48,882 nt of DNA from UBA11889 sp002313255 (lineage in GTDB: Bacteria > Pseudomonadota > Gammaproteobacteria > Pseudomonadales > Azotimanducaceae): positions 1-48,882 of the forward strand of contig CAJWQX010000020.1 of NCBI GenBank assembly GCA_913045265.1. Reading direction: 5' to 3'. Shown piece by piece: positions 8,786 through 16,810 of this stretch. Below the pieces are notes generated by a model that was given only the letters and a program-made list of their open reading frames with translations, had not been told where the DNA came from and made no database searches. Position 1 is the first letter of the stretch. Every line of letters starts with the position of its first letter. The position numbers and the translations under genes were made by a program.

Positions 8786-9273
8786 CTCAGCTTCTCCATC
8801 GCTCGGCTCAGCTTTGATTTCACCGTTCCCGATTTCATAGTCAACAACTCACCAATCTCGTTTACCTGATACTCGTAAATAAATCTCAGTATGAAAATGG
8901 TCTTTTCATCCTCAGACAGTGGTCTGATAATGTTGAAGAAGTCTTGATCGCCTTCAAGTTCCGGCGTGTGGCTCGGTTCCATAGCACTTTCACTGGAAGA
9001 ATATTGATTCTCCTTAGTGATTAGGTCTTTGAAGCTATTAATCGCTATACGAGTAAGCCAGTGTTTAAAACTCTTCTTATTGTCGAAGCTCTTTAGGTAG
9101 GCATAACTTTTCAAGAAGGCTTGTTGGGATATATCTTCAGACATGTCCTTGTTTCCGTACGTTAGCCGCATCCCAAGGCCAAATAAGTAATCTGAATACC
9201 GCTCGACTAGAACCCCGAAATGGTGACTGCCGCCGGAAATCGTTCTCTTAACCAATTCTTCATCCGTCGTCAT
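8782..9273 (-). CDS. ECF-type RNA polymerase sigma factor
   Basis: 163 aa from the ATG at 9273 (MTTDEELVKRTISGG), which overlaps the end of the upstream gene by 14 bases. An upstream TTG-type start would give 15 extra residues that do not look like sigma factor. Region 2 is seen in FGVLVERYSDYLFGLGMRL and DISQQAFLKSYAYL, including the acidic core-binding segment. A short linker rich in Ser and Glu follows. Region 4 is LSEDEKTIFILRFIYEY with a helix-turn-helix in VNEIGELLTMKSGTVKSKLSRA. There is no region 1.1 or 3, as expected for the ECF group. It probably directs transcription of its own operon (see 10412-10441). Confidence 0.92.
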   Translation of the reverse strand: MTTDEELVKRTISGGSHHFGVLVERYSDYLFGLGMRLTYGNKDMSEDISQQAFLKSYAYLKSFDNKKSFKHWLTRIAINSFKDLITKENQYSSSESAMEPSHTPELEGDQDFFNIIRPLSEDEKTIFILRFIYEYQVNEIGELLTMKSGTVKSKLSRAMEKLR

Positions 9274-9664
9274 CGGCAAGCTTGTTTTTTGCATACAACC
9301 CGTACGCCAGAATTCCAAGGCCTATAAAGAGCACCAAAAGTCCAATTCCGATTAAAACTGAATCGATTACATAACCAAACACTGCTAGTCCCGCACCCGT
9401 ACCGAAGGTGATGAGTCCCGTACGAATATCGTTTATTTCTTTGTTTTCTTTGCCAGATCCACTACCACGATATCCAGGCATACCGGCAATAACGTCGGGC
9501 GATAGTTCTTGTCCGCTCTTAATTAATTCTTGTAGCGTGTCGTGAAACGCTTGTTCGCCTTTACCTTTATAATGGTGAACAATCCAGACAATAAAAACGG
9601 GCATCCCAAATACGCCGATGATGCCGAATAACGGCACAAGAAGTGCTTCACTAAAAAGTTCCAT
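9260..9664 (-). CDS. Small membrane protein of the ECF operon (DUF6249-like)
   Basis: 134 aa from the ATG at 9664, which follows AAGGGGGTATGT, a strong ribosome site; the frame extends seven codons further upstream without one. One membrane segment lies near the N-terminus (LFGIIGVFGMPVFIVWIV). A soluble stretch of about 50 residues carries ELIKSGQELSPDVIAGMPGY. Two close membrane segments follow near the C-terminus (LAVFGYVIDSVLIGIGLLVL and on). That pattern, with HHYK after the first helix, matches the family I know as DUF6249, often found beside ECF sigma factors; the label is from memory. It sits 14 bases after the GIN-domain gene and overlaps the sigma gene, so it is likely part of the same signalling or envelope unit. 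Confidence 0.75.
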   Translation of the reverse strand: MELFSEALLVPLFGIIGVFGMPVFIVWIVHHYKGKGEQAFHDTLQELIKSGQELSPDVIAGMPGYRGSGSGKENKEINDIRTGLITFGTGAGLAVFGYVIDSVLIGIGLLVLFIGLGILAYGLYAKNKLADDDG

Positions 9665-9678
9665 ACATACCCCCTTCT

Positions 9679-10386
9679 TTAACAATCCGGATTTATATTG
9701 CCACCCGAACTGGATCTAAAATTCACTATTCCTGTTGTATCTGCGACATCGATACTGCCACCGCTAGAAGCTTTACCCGTGATCCTGCGAGCGCCACAAA
9801 CTTCTATAGAAGCACCCGAAGAAACCCTGACTTCTGAAGTCTCAACAACGACATCTTCTCCCGCTTCGAAACGAGATCCGGAAGAGGCGGTAACTTCGAG
9901 GTGATCAACATTGAGACCATTCCGTAACTCGACACCGGATCCTGCTGAAAGACTGACGTCCAGATTGTCGATAGAACCAGAGTTCCCATTGAGCTTGAGC
10001 TTACTTCCAGCAGAAACGGATAGACTTAATTTTCCGACGTTCTTAAAACAATCGTCCATTTCCCCATGAGAACCGCCACTTACGTCAATGGATTGAGGAG
10101 CGTGCGTTAGGATGATATCGGCAGTCACATCACGAAATCGCCATGAAAGAAGTCGTTCTATGTTGTTACGCGTAATTTTAAGTTTTTTGTCTTTCAAGGT
10201 CATTTGAAAGTCGTCTTCGGAAGACGCAGAAATATCTAAAGTCGCGCGCGCTCCGCATTGAATTCTAAATTCCACACCAGAACTCACTCCAATCGATTCA
10301 ACACCCTCGATTGGGTACGAGTAGGTCTCCGCCAACATAATGGGAGATATCAGCGTAGCCGCAGATAAGATCAGTTTCCGAAACAA
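9679..10386 (-). CDS. GIN-domain (DUF2807) exported protein
   Basis: 235 aa. It starts at a TTG: GGGAG lies seven bases upstream, and only this start preserves the signal peptide (MFRKLILSAATLISPIMLA, cleavage probably before ETYS). The rest is a right-handed beta-solenoid-like domain of repeated strands punctuated by S-A/S-G-S turns (SVSAGSKLKL, SLSAGSGVEL, TASSGSRFEA, RVSSGASIEV), typical of the putative autotransporter-adhesin head GIN domain. Two Cys pairs may form disulfides. It is the first gene of a four-gene operon with an ECF sigma factor, so it may be a periplasmic or surface sensor or an effector of an envelope-stress response. The family's biochemical role is not established. Confidence 0.85.
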   Translation of the reverse strand: MFRKLILSAATLISPIMLAETYSYPIEGVESIGVSSGVEFRIQCGARATLDISASSEDDFQMTLKDKKLKITRNNIERLLSWRFRDVTADIILTHAPQSIDVSGGSHGEMDDCFKNVGKLSLSVSAGSKLKLNGNSGSIDNLDVSLSAGSGVELRNGLNVDHLEVTASSGSRFEAGEDVVVETSEVRVSSGASIEVCGARRITGKASSGGSIDVADTTGIVNFRSSSGGNINPDC

Positions 10387-10411
10387 TCTAATTCTCCCAT
10401 TCTTTATATAC

Positions 10412-10441
10412 CTATACCTCGATCAAGCGAGAATGGTTGCA
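10412..10441 (-). promoter_or_regulatory. Candidate ECF promoter for the GIN/sigma operon
   Basis: Read on the minus strand, a TGCAACC box (10435-10441) is followed after 17 bases by GTATAG (10412-10417), 25 bases before the TTG start at 10386. An AAC-containing -35 element with about 16-17 bases to a short -10 is the usual ECF layout, which suggests autoregulation. This is a motif match by eye, not a measured start site. Confidence 0.45.
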
Positions 10442-10816
10442 ACAAAATCAGCAAGCCGCGCAACCGTACATTATTTGAATAAGCACGAGGGAAGCCAATA
10501 AGCTGTCAAACCATTGAGCCGATCTCTGCCCCGTCCTCGTATGACCCTAACCGCAGACTTCGATAGGCGTATCAGCGGCGACAGATGGTTGAACCAAGCC
10601 CCAGGGCCGTGGCAGGTCTGAGCGCGAGCCGTAGAGACTAGTACGAAGTGGGTTAATCACATCCTTTCGTAATCTGATCACAAATCCTCAACTAATCGCC
10701 CTAGGCGCACACGGAAATCTGCCGTAGGGTAGTCTGCAAACAGCTTCCAAGCGAAGGGCAGCCGATCCGCTGGCCTTTAATCGATCCTTGTTAGACACAA
10801 GTTGAGAGACCTTCTA
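10442..10816. other. Intergenic region between divergent transcription units
   Basis: About 375 bases between the ECF operon promoter and the MFS gene. I found no gene, repeat or RNA structure in it. The promoter of the MFS gene should lie near its right end, but I cannot point to convincing boxes. Confidence 0.4.
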
Positions 10817-12220
10817 GTGCCGAAGATTCCTTTAGAAGTCCACCACAAATGGTTCGGCCTCATCACGGTATCCCTCGGTATGTTCCTGGGTGCCTTGGAT
10901 CTTTCTGTCAACGTCGCCTTACCCGCGATTACCGAGAGCTTCGGTTCCGAGATGTCCACAGTTCAGTGGATCATCATTCTATATATCGGCACGACGACCG
11001 GACTTCAGCTCACCATAGGTCGGCTTGCCGATACGTACGGATTGAAGCGCTTTTACGTATTAGGCGTGGGTATATATACCCTTGCAGTTACGCTGATAGG
11101 CCTCTCGACCAACTTTGATATTGTTCTAGGATTTAGGATTGTCCAGGCCATCGGATACGCCATGATCATGGCGACTTCGCCGGCACTGGTTGCGCAAATG
11201 TTCGACGTCACGGCGCGTGGCCGTGCCCTCGGCACGATGACCAGTATAGGAACGTTGGGTATGATCTCAGCGACTTTGGGGGGCGGTTTGCTGCTGGAGC
11301 AATTCGGCTGGAGCGCGATATTTCTCGCTCGCTTACCCTTCGGTGTCATCGCCTTTGGACTAGCGTGTTACGTCCTCCAAGAACTTCCCCCGAAAGGTCC
11401 TCGTTCCGGTCCGAACCTCGCTGCCGCAACGGCGTTGTTTATCGGGATCAGTGCAGTCGTCCTGATCCTTAACCTTATCGGCAGGCTTGGCTGGGAGCAC
11501 GTCTCCGTATTGTCATTGATACTGCTCGCCTTCGTTTCACTGGCGCTCTTTTATAGATCCGACAAGAAGGCTCCTATGCCCATCCTTCAACTCGACTTTT
11601 TAACGCCCACCGCGGTCAAGGCTTTACTCGCTGCATTTCTGATGACGACGGGAAGCTTTATCAACCTCTTTCTTCTGCCTTACTTTCTCTCAGACATACT
11701 GGGTTCGGGAGCGTCCGCGCTAGGTCTTCTCCTAATGCTCGCGCCAGTCGTAGCTGCCGCGACTGCACTGGTAGCGGGATTCCTGTCCGACAGACACCCG
11801 CCAAGCTGGATTGCGACCTGGGCGCTTATGATCATTGCGGTTTCGATCTTCACGTTTACCAGACTCGGAGAACAGTCTTCCGCGTTCGACGTTGGTATAC
11901 GTCTGAGCCTGTTTGGAGCGGGTCTGGGCGCATTTCAGGCGAGCAACATGTCGAGTTTGATGAAAGAGGTTCCAAGTAACCGTCTGGGCATGAGCAGTGC
12001 TTTACTAGCCTTTGCAATCAGTCTCGGCATCGTGACCAGTGTAGGGTTAATGAATGCAATCTTTTCGTCATTTCTGGATCACGCGTCGCAGACCATGTTG
12101 GAACGGCAGGCCTTCCTCTCGGCATTTTCGAAGACCTATCTGACGGCGACAATAATTCTAGGACTCGGGGTGGTGGTGTCGGCGCCATGGGGGAATCTGT
12201 TTCGGCCGCGACTGCGTTAA
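10817..12220 (+). CDS. MFS transporter, DHA2-like drug exporter family
   Basis: About 467 aa and highly hydrophobic, with the ~14 membrane segments expected of the DHA2 (EmrB/QacA-like) group. Motif C-like and D1-like features near the N-terminus are FLGALDLSVNVALPAI and VQWIIILYIGTTTGLQLTIGRLAD (motif A: GRLADTYGLKR). A further signature is RIVQAIGYAMIMATSPALVAQ. I prefer the GTG at 10817, with GAGAG upstream, to the TTG at 10802; the choice changes five residues. Such proteins export drugs or metabolites by proton antiport. No TetR or MarR regulator and no membrane-fusion partner adjoins it, so the substrate is open. Confidence 0.88.
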   Translation: MPKIPLEVHHKWFGLITVSLGMFLGALDLSVNVALPAITESFGSEMSTVQWIIILYIGTTTGLQLTIGRLADTYGLKRFYVLGVGIYTLAVTLIGLSTNFDIVLGFRIVQAIGYAMIMATSPALVAQMFDVTARGRALGTMTSIGTLGMISATLGGGLLLEQFGWSAIFLARLPFGVIAFGLACYVLQELPPKGPRSGPNLAAATALFIGISAVVLILNLIGRLGWEHVSVLSLILLAFVSLALFYRSDKKAPMPILQLDFLTPTAVKALLAAFLMTTGSFINLFLLPYFLSDILGSGASALGLLLMLAPVVAAATALVAGFLSDRHPPSWIATWALMIIAVSIFTFTRLGEQSSAFDVGIRLSLFGAGLGAFQASNMSSLMKEVPSNRLGMSSALLAFAISLGIVTSVGLMNAIFSSFLDHASQTMLERQAFLSAFSKTYLTATIILGLGVVVSAPWGNLFRPRLR

Positions 12221-12492
12221 ATCCAGTGGGCTGGACGACCGTTAAACTCGCACCCCAACCCTGAACCAACCTCGAAAGGCACGTCGGCTTGGGGAGAAAC
12301 CCCTAGTTTGAAATCTTATTTGACGTCGTTGACCTTGGACGTTGTTTTAGTCGTTCACTTTTAAACGGTCATTTTCGCTAGTGCTGGCTTTGTTCTGGTT
12401 CCAGTTGGGCACAAGCTTGGTTGGGGTTGGATAACGAACAAGCGGTTGCGGATCATTAGCCGAACGCGGCACAAAATCGGTGCGCTGCTCTC

Positions 12493-13476
12493 CTAATGGC
12501 GATTTGTTTCACGCTCCAGCCGTGCGTCCATGGCGTTGATTAATTTACCTGCTCCACTATTGGTTTTCTTGAGTGCTCGTAGTATCGCGACCAAATTATT
12601 GTCGCGACGGAGTTCCAATTCAGTGATGGACCGGTGACCGGATTGCTCGTCTGACTGCGCGGTGATTTTTTCGATTAATCCATCGTTCAAATCTGGTACG
12701 TCCGTGAGTTTGCTCCACGGCCACTCGAGAGCGGGTCCAAACTGGGTAAGGAAATTACGTATTCCTTTTTCACCACCGGCAATGCGGTAAGTTTCAAAGA
12801 GCCCCATCTGCGCCCAACGTAAACCAAACCCATAACGAATTACGTCATCGATCTCGGTCGTCGTGGCGACGCCATCGGCGACTAACCACAGTGCTTCACG
12901 CCATAACGCTTCCAACAATCGATCACCGATATGGGCATCAAGTTCACTCCTGACTACGACTGGTTTCATGCCTATTTGAGTCAATATCGCTGTAGCGCTA
13001 GAAACTATATCCGCATGCGTAATATCTGTCGGCACCACCTCTACCACGGGCAGCAGATACACGGGGTTAAAAGGGTGGCATACCAGTAGCTGTGGAGCAC
13101 GAATAAAACCGGCAGCCAGGTCAGACGGTTTAAATCCAGAGGTCGAAGATGCCAGCGGGGTCGCTCCGCCTAAAGTACCCTGAACCTGGGAATACAGGTC
13201 ACGTTTGATCGGGAGCGATTCCGGCAGGCTTTCTTGGACCCAATCAGCTTCCGCGACTGCAGCAGCGGCATCGCGAGTAAATTCAACCTCTCCTTCTGCT
13301 GGTAGTGGCCGATCGTACAGACGGTTTAGGACGCCGCGAGCTCGATCTAACACTACTGCAAGCCGCACCGTTACTTGCGGGTCGGGGTCGTATACGGCTA
13401 CATCCCAGCCATGCATCACGAATCTTGCGGCCCAACCGCAACCGATCACGCCGGCTCCTAGCACTGCAGCCTTCAT
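12493..13476 (-). CDS. cdhA: L-carnitine dehydrogenase-like 3-hydroxyacyl-CoA dehydrogenase family enzyme
   Basis: 327 aa. Carnitine dehydrogenase oxidises L-carnitine to 3-dehydrocarnitine with NAD+. The N-terminal Rossmann fold shows AVLGAGVIGCGWAARF at residues 4-19, and the acidic residue after strand 2 (VAVYDPDPQ) indicates NAD+ preference. The catalytic-domain signature is LLVCHPFNPVYLLPVVEVV, with the His-Pro-Phe-Asn motif of the 3-hydroxyacyl-CoA dehydrogenase superfamily. The C-terminal helical domain carries RYGFGLRWAQMGLFETYRIAGG, a stretch I associate with the carnitine dehydrogenase subgroup. It starts four bases after the BKACE gene ends, which supports a joint carnitine pathway as in Pseudomonas cdhABC. 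The superfamily is certain; the carnitine substrate is likely, not proven. Confidence 0.85.
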   Translation of the reverse strand: MKAAVLGAGVIGCGWAARFVMHGWDVAVYDPDPQVTVRLAVVLDRARGVLNRLYDRPLPAEGEVEFTRDAAAAVAEADWVQESLPESLPIKRDLYSQVQGTLGGATPLASSTSGFKPSDLAAGFIRAPQLLVCHPFNPVYLLPVVEVVPTDITHADIVSSATAILTQIGMKPVVVRSELDAHIGDRLLEALWREALWLVADGVATTTEIDDVIRYGFGLRWAQMGLFETYRIAGGEKGIRNFLTQFGPALEWPWSKLTDVPDLNDGLIEKITAQSDEQSGHRSITELELRRDNNLVAILRALKKTNSGAGKLINAMDARLERETNRH

Positions 13477-13480
13477 CGAC

Positions 13481-14389
13481 TCAGTGGGGCGACCGCTTAG
13501 TCAGACTCAGCCGCTGACGAACTTGTGCTGGACCTACAACTTTCGCGCCCATGAGTTCAACAATCTTTACCGCCCGCTCGACCAGTTGTCCGTTAGTAGC
13601 CAGAACGCCCCGTTCTAGATACAAGTTATCTTCAAGTCCTACTCGTACGTTGCCACCAGCCAGGACCGCTGCGGCGACAAAAGGAAATTGGGCTGCCCCC
13701 AAACTGAACGCCGACCAGCACCAGTCATTGGGTACATTGTTCACCATCGCCATTAGTGTGTTGAGATCATCCGGAGCGCCCCACGGTACCCCCATGCAGA
13801 GTTGCACCATCACGGGCGCAGGGAGTATTCCTTCGTCAACTAATTGACGGGCTAACCACAAATGGCCCGTGTCGAAAGCTTCGATTTCAGCCTGCACACC
13901 CAATTGGGCAATCATGTGACCCATCGCACGCAACATGCCCGGCGTGTTTGTCATCACGTAGTCTGCTTCCGCGAAATTCATCGTGCCACAGTCCAGTGTG
14001 CAGATTTCAGGACGGCACTGCGCAATGGGTTCCATCCTTTCAGTCGCACCCGCCATATCTGACCGGCTTTCAGGTGGTAGCGGTTGTTCCACCGAACCAA
14101 GTATTAAATCGCCACCCATGCCCGTTGTTAGATTGAGTACAACATCAACACTCGACGCACGTATCAACTCCGTAAGTTCCCGATACAAATCCGAATTTCG
14201 AGACGGCTCCCCACTTACCGGGTCGCGCACATGACAATGCACTATGGCGGCACCGGCTTCCGCAGCTTCAATCGCGCTGTCGGCAATTGCCCTGGGACTA
14301 CGAGGTACGTGGGGGCTTCGTTCTTGAGTCTCCCCAGCACCGGTCACCGCACACGTGATAAACACTTCTTTATTGATCGACAAAGGCAT
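13481..14389 (-). CDS. cdhC: BKACE-family beta-keto acid cleavage enzyme (3-dehydrocarnitine cleavage)
   Basis: 302 aa from the ATG at 14389 (MPLSINKEVFITCAVTGAG); the frame remains open upstream only to a TTG at 14419, within what is left of another gene. BKACE enzymes condense a beta-keto acid with acetyl-CoA and release acetoacetate and a new CoA ester, using zinc. The metal motif HCHVRDP is present near residue 50, preceded by ETQERSPHVPRSPRAIADSA and followed by VVLNLTTGMGG. With the dehydrogenase downstream, the expected reaction is 3-dehydrocarnitine plus acetyl-CoA to betainyl-CoA plus acetoacetate, as described for Pseudomonas CdhC. A cdhB-like thioesterase for betainyl-CoA is not present nearby. 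A degenerate MaoC gene lies just upstream. Confidence 0.85.
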   Translation of the reverse strand: MPLSINKEVFITCAVTGAGETQERSPHVPRSPRAIADSAIEAAEAGAAIVHCHVRDPVSGEPSRNSDLYRELTELIRASSVDVVLNLTTGMGGDLILGSVEQPLPPESRSDMAGATERMEPIAQCRPEICTLDCGTMNFAEADYVMTNTPGMLRAMGHMIAQLGVQAEIEAFDTGHLWLARQLVDEGILPAPVMVQLCMGVPWGAPDDLNTLMAMVNNVPNDWCWSAFSLGAAQFPFVAAAVLAGGNVRVGLEDNLYLERGVLATNGQLVERAVKIVELMGAKVVGPAQVRQRLSLTKRSPH

Positions 14390-14443
14390 AGTTGAAAGAT
14401 TATCACTAGTGCGCCTCAAACTATCGGGGTCAGATGCTGTGGC

Positions 14444-14569
14444 TTAACCGGTCAGCATGGAGAACTGATCAATAGTCTCCTAATCGATCATTATCCATTC
14501 GCTCACCCCAATTTCGTGGCCAGCCAACGTGAAAAGTTCCGGCAACAACTGCGGAATCATTTGACTCAT
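14444..14569 (-). pseudogene. Degenerate N-terminus of a MaoC-like hot-dog dehydratase
   Basis: An ATG at 14569 lies five bases after AGGAG. It opens a reading frame of 29 codons (MSQMIPQLLPEL, then LAGHEIGVSEWIMID) ended by TAG at 14480-14482. Past the TAG the same frame gives ETIDQFSMLTG and ends at TAA (14444-14446). Joined, the text reads like the first 40 residues of MaoC-type dehydratases (G.EIGVS.W...Q..ID.F...TGD). The amber codon is one change from CAG, the Gln expected there. The hot-dog body (D..WIH onward) is gone; the DNA runs directly into the region before cdhC. I conclude a deleted, nonsense-mutated gene that was once first in the cdhC-cdhA operon. Confidence 0.6.
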
Positions 14570-14733
14570 GGCGACTCCTGACTGCACGGGGTTAGTCCGA
14601 AGAATAACTGCTACGCGAGGCGAATTCTTAAAGTATGGGCGTGGCCGTACCCCCCGTATCGACTGACAATACGCGTGACAGGATGCAACGACAGGCGTAG
14701 CGTTCCGCGATCCTTTGTGCGAAATCGCACCGA

Positions 14734-15810
14734 ATGAATAATCGGATCGTATCTCCAATCTTTTTCGCATTCGTGCTCCTGATGGGGCGGCCTGCCGACG
14801 CTCACATTTTCGACATTGACGGAAACGGGGAACTCGAAGCGCTCACCGATGGACTGCTCGTTTTACGGCACCTGTTCGGTTTTTCAGGTTCGAGTTTGAC
14901 CGAAGGTGCCATAGCGGACGGTGCAGAACGATCGGACGTTGTAGAGATTCAATCGCACCTTGAGTCATACGCCTTGTACCTCGACATTGACGCCGACGGT
15001 CAAACCGATGCCTTGACCGATGGTCTTCTCTTACTGCGCCATCTGTTCGGGTTTCAGGGATACAACATGACCGAAGGCGCTATCGGCGCGACCGCCACGC
15101 GGAGAGCCGCAGATCACAGCATCATTCACACATATATCGCCGATCCGACTGCCTACCTAGGCGAGATCCTGAAAGGCGACGCGGGTAATGACACTTTGTC
15201 GGGCGATGCCGGCAACAACACGATCTATGGGTTCGGTGGTAACGATACCTTAGATGGCGGCGCGGGAGTCGACACCTTGTTTGGCGGTGATGGTGACGAT
15301 GTGTTGTATGGGGGTGACGATGACGACGGCCTGAAAGGCGAAATCGGGGACGACGCCCTGTACGGTGGTAACAGACGCGATATCTTATTCGGTGGGGACG
15401 GAGACGACGCCTTGTATGGTGGCGACGAAGACGACACCCTGCTAGGCGAAAGCGGTAATGACACGCTTGATGGCGGTGATGATACCGACACGCTTACCGG
15501 AGGAGACGGCAGTGACACCTTCGTCATACGCAAAGGCGATGGCTCATCCGGCTTTATCTTTGCCAACAGGATTACTGATTTTGAAGACGGCGTTGACCGT
15601 ATTGGTTTGGATAACGGTTTGGCTTTCAGCGATCTCACTATAGTCCAAGGGACCGCCGGTTCGTTTACCGTTGGTGGTGCCGGTTCAACCTTCTACTACG
15701 ACTACACTGGTCATACGCTGGTCAGGGTCAGGGCTACAAGTGAATACTTACTCGTCATCGAGAACACCGCTCGGAGCACTGTGAATACTGATGATTTTTC
15801 GTCCTTCTGA
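14734..15810 (+). CDS. Exported dockerin-like / RTX calcium-binding repeat protein
   Basis: 358 aa. A signal peptide spans residues 1-23 (MNNRIVSPIFFAFVLLMGRPADA). Two dockerin-like EF-hand units follow, at about 27-60 and 84-117, sharing ALTDGLL.LRHLFGF and preceded by DIDGNG or DIDADG calcium loops. Thirteen glycine-aspartate nonapeptides of the GGxGxDxLx type run from about 148 to 262, the parallel beta-roll that binds calcium. The C-terminal part (ITDFEDGVDRIGLDNG and on to NTDDFSSF) resembles the ends of type I secreted RTX proteins. An N-terminal signal peptide and an RTX tail together are unusual. No type I secretion genes are nearby. It carries no enzymatic domain, so it is probably a surface or matrix protein. 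Confidence 0.88.
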   Translation: MNNRIVSPIFFAFVLLMGRPADAHIFDIDGNGELEALTDGLLVLRHLFGFSGSSLTEGAIADGAERSDVVEIQSHLESYALYLDIDADGQTDALTDGLLLLRHLFGFQGYNMTEGAIGATATRRAADHSIIHTYIADPTAYLGEILKGDAGNDTLSGDAGNNTIYGFGGNDTLDGGAGVDTLFGGDGDDVLYGGDDDDGLKGEIGDDALYGGNRRDILFGGDGDDALYGGDEDDTLLGESGNDTLDGGDDTDTLTGGDGSDTFVIRKGDGSSGFIFANRITDFEDGVDRIGLDNGLAFSDLTIVQGTAGSFTVGGAGSTFYYDYTGHTLVRVRATSEYLLVIENTARSTVNTDDFSSF

Positions 15811-16046
15811 GTCGGCAATCCGAGCACCAGGCCCGCGCGCGATGACAGGTTCCGCGAGAACCGCATGAATTTGCACGGAGGGAAGTTGAATTAATGTATT
15901 GCGGCCTCTTCTCTCGACGCCTATTCCATTAGTTCCACATCCATCAGCTTGATACTCCATTGTGTCGAACTCCGGTCGATCGCAATTAGGAGCGGTCTAA
16001 GTCATATCCAAGACTAATGATAGAAAACACATAAAATCAATGTCTT

Positions 16047-16526
16047 ATGAACGATACCTTTATTTTTACTGAATATAGGAACGACTTCGAGATTGAGCTG
16101 GTTAGCTTATGGCGCAAGTCTTTACGCATAGCTATAGGTGTCGAAGAAGACACGAGATCGGAAGCGGTGAACGAGCATCTCGAATATCTTCGATCGCTCA
16201 ATCATGAATTCATACGAGTCGCTCTTAAAGAAATCAGTCGTAAGGTTATTGGTTTTATGAGAGTCGAAGAACACGTGATAAGAGATCTCTTTATCCACGT
16301 GGATTATCAACGCCAGGGGCTAGGCTCTCGATTCATTCAACAAGCAAAGGAAGAAAATGATTTTCTTTCCTTAAGTACTTTCGAGTTAAATAAAGGGGCC
16401 CAAAAGTTTTACGACGTCATGGGGTTTGTAATAACTGATCGCGGATTTGCTAGTTTTGAGGGCAACTCTTGGGCAACGAGCAAAGATCAGCTTGCTGACA
16501 TTACTTATGAGTGGAGAAGAACCTAA
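16047..16526 (+). CDS. GNAT-family N-acetyltransferase
   Basis: 159 aa. The acetyl-CoA-binding motif is clear: DLFIHVDYQRQGLGSRFIQQA, with the Q/R-x-x-G-x-G/A loop QRQGLG, at about residues 87-105. It is followed by motif B, LSLSTFELNKGAQKFYDVMGF, in which the Asn-aromatic pattern supports an N-acyltransferase. The C-terminus is Trp/Tyr rich. GNATs acetylate amines of small molecules or proteins; the acceptor cannot be deduced. It stands between the RTX protein and the second CmcJ-like gene, on the same strand but separated by more than 200 bases on each side, so no operon is implied. No clear ribosome site precedes the ATG. Confidence 0.85.
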   Translation: MNDTFIFTEYRNDFEIELVSLWRKSLRIAIGVEEDTRSEAVNEHLEYLRSLNHEFIRVALKEISRKVIGFMRVEEHVIRDLFIHVDYQRQGLGSRFIQQAKEENDFLSLSTFELNKGAQKFYDVMGFVITDRGFASFEGNSWATSKDQLADITYEWRRT

Positions 16527-16810
16527 AGTTACCTATAAAGGTGTTACACATTTTTCCCGCGAAAGCAGCCTAGCAAATACCCGCCCATGACAGGCCTCGA
16601 CGAGCGACGAACGGACAAACGCGATCATGGCGACGAAATAGATCATTCCGTTAGATAGAGGCAGTCGGCGATCTGCGCCGCCCACATTCCGAACACACCA
16701 AAGTTATTTGCCACTTGATGCCGGTCAGCGGCTTGATCGATGAGGATGGTGCATACTGTTCTTTGGTTCGCTATGTTTCTAGAGCGAAAGCAATCGTTAT
16801 AGGAAGTGAA

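Noticed and set aside
12296..12322. Terminator after the MFS gene (GGGG...CCCC pair around 12298-12313)
   Set aside because: Only four base pairs with mismatches beyond, and no T-run after a stable stem.
14480..14482. TAG in the MaoC remnant as a sense codon (pyrrolysine or recoded stop)
   Set aside because: The continuation ends after 11 codons at TAA and the rest of the protein is missing, so decay explains it better. There are no pyl genes in view, and other genes use TAG or lack in-frame TAG as usual.
15161..15560. DNA tandem repeat or CRISPR-like array in the RTX gene
   Set aside because: The repeats are protein-level nonapeptides within one reading frame, with varied codons; they are not direct DNA repeats with spacers.
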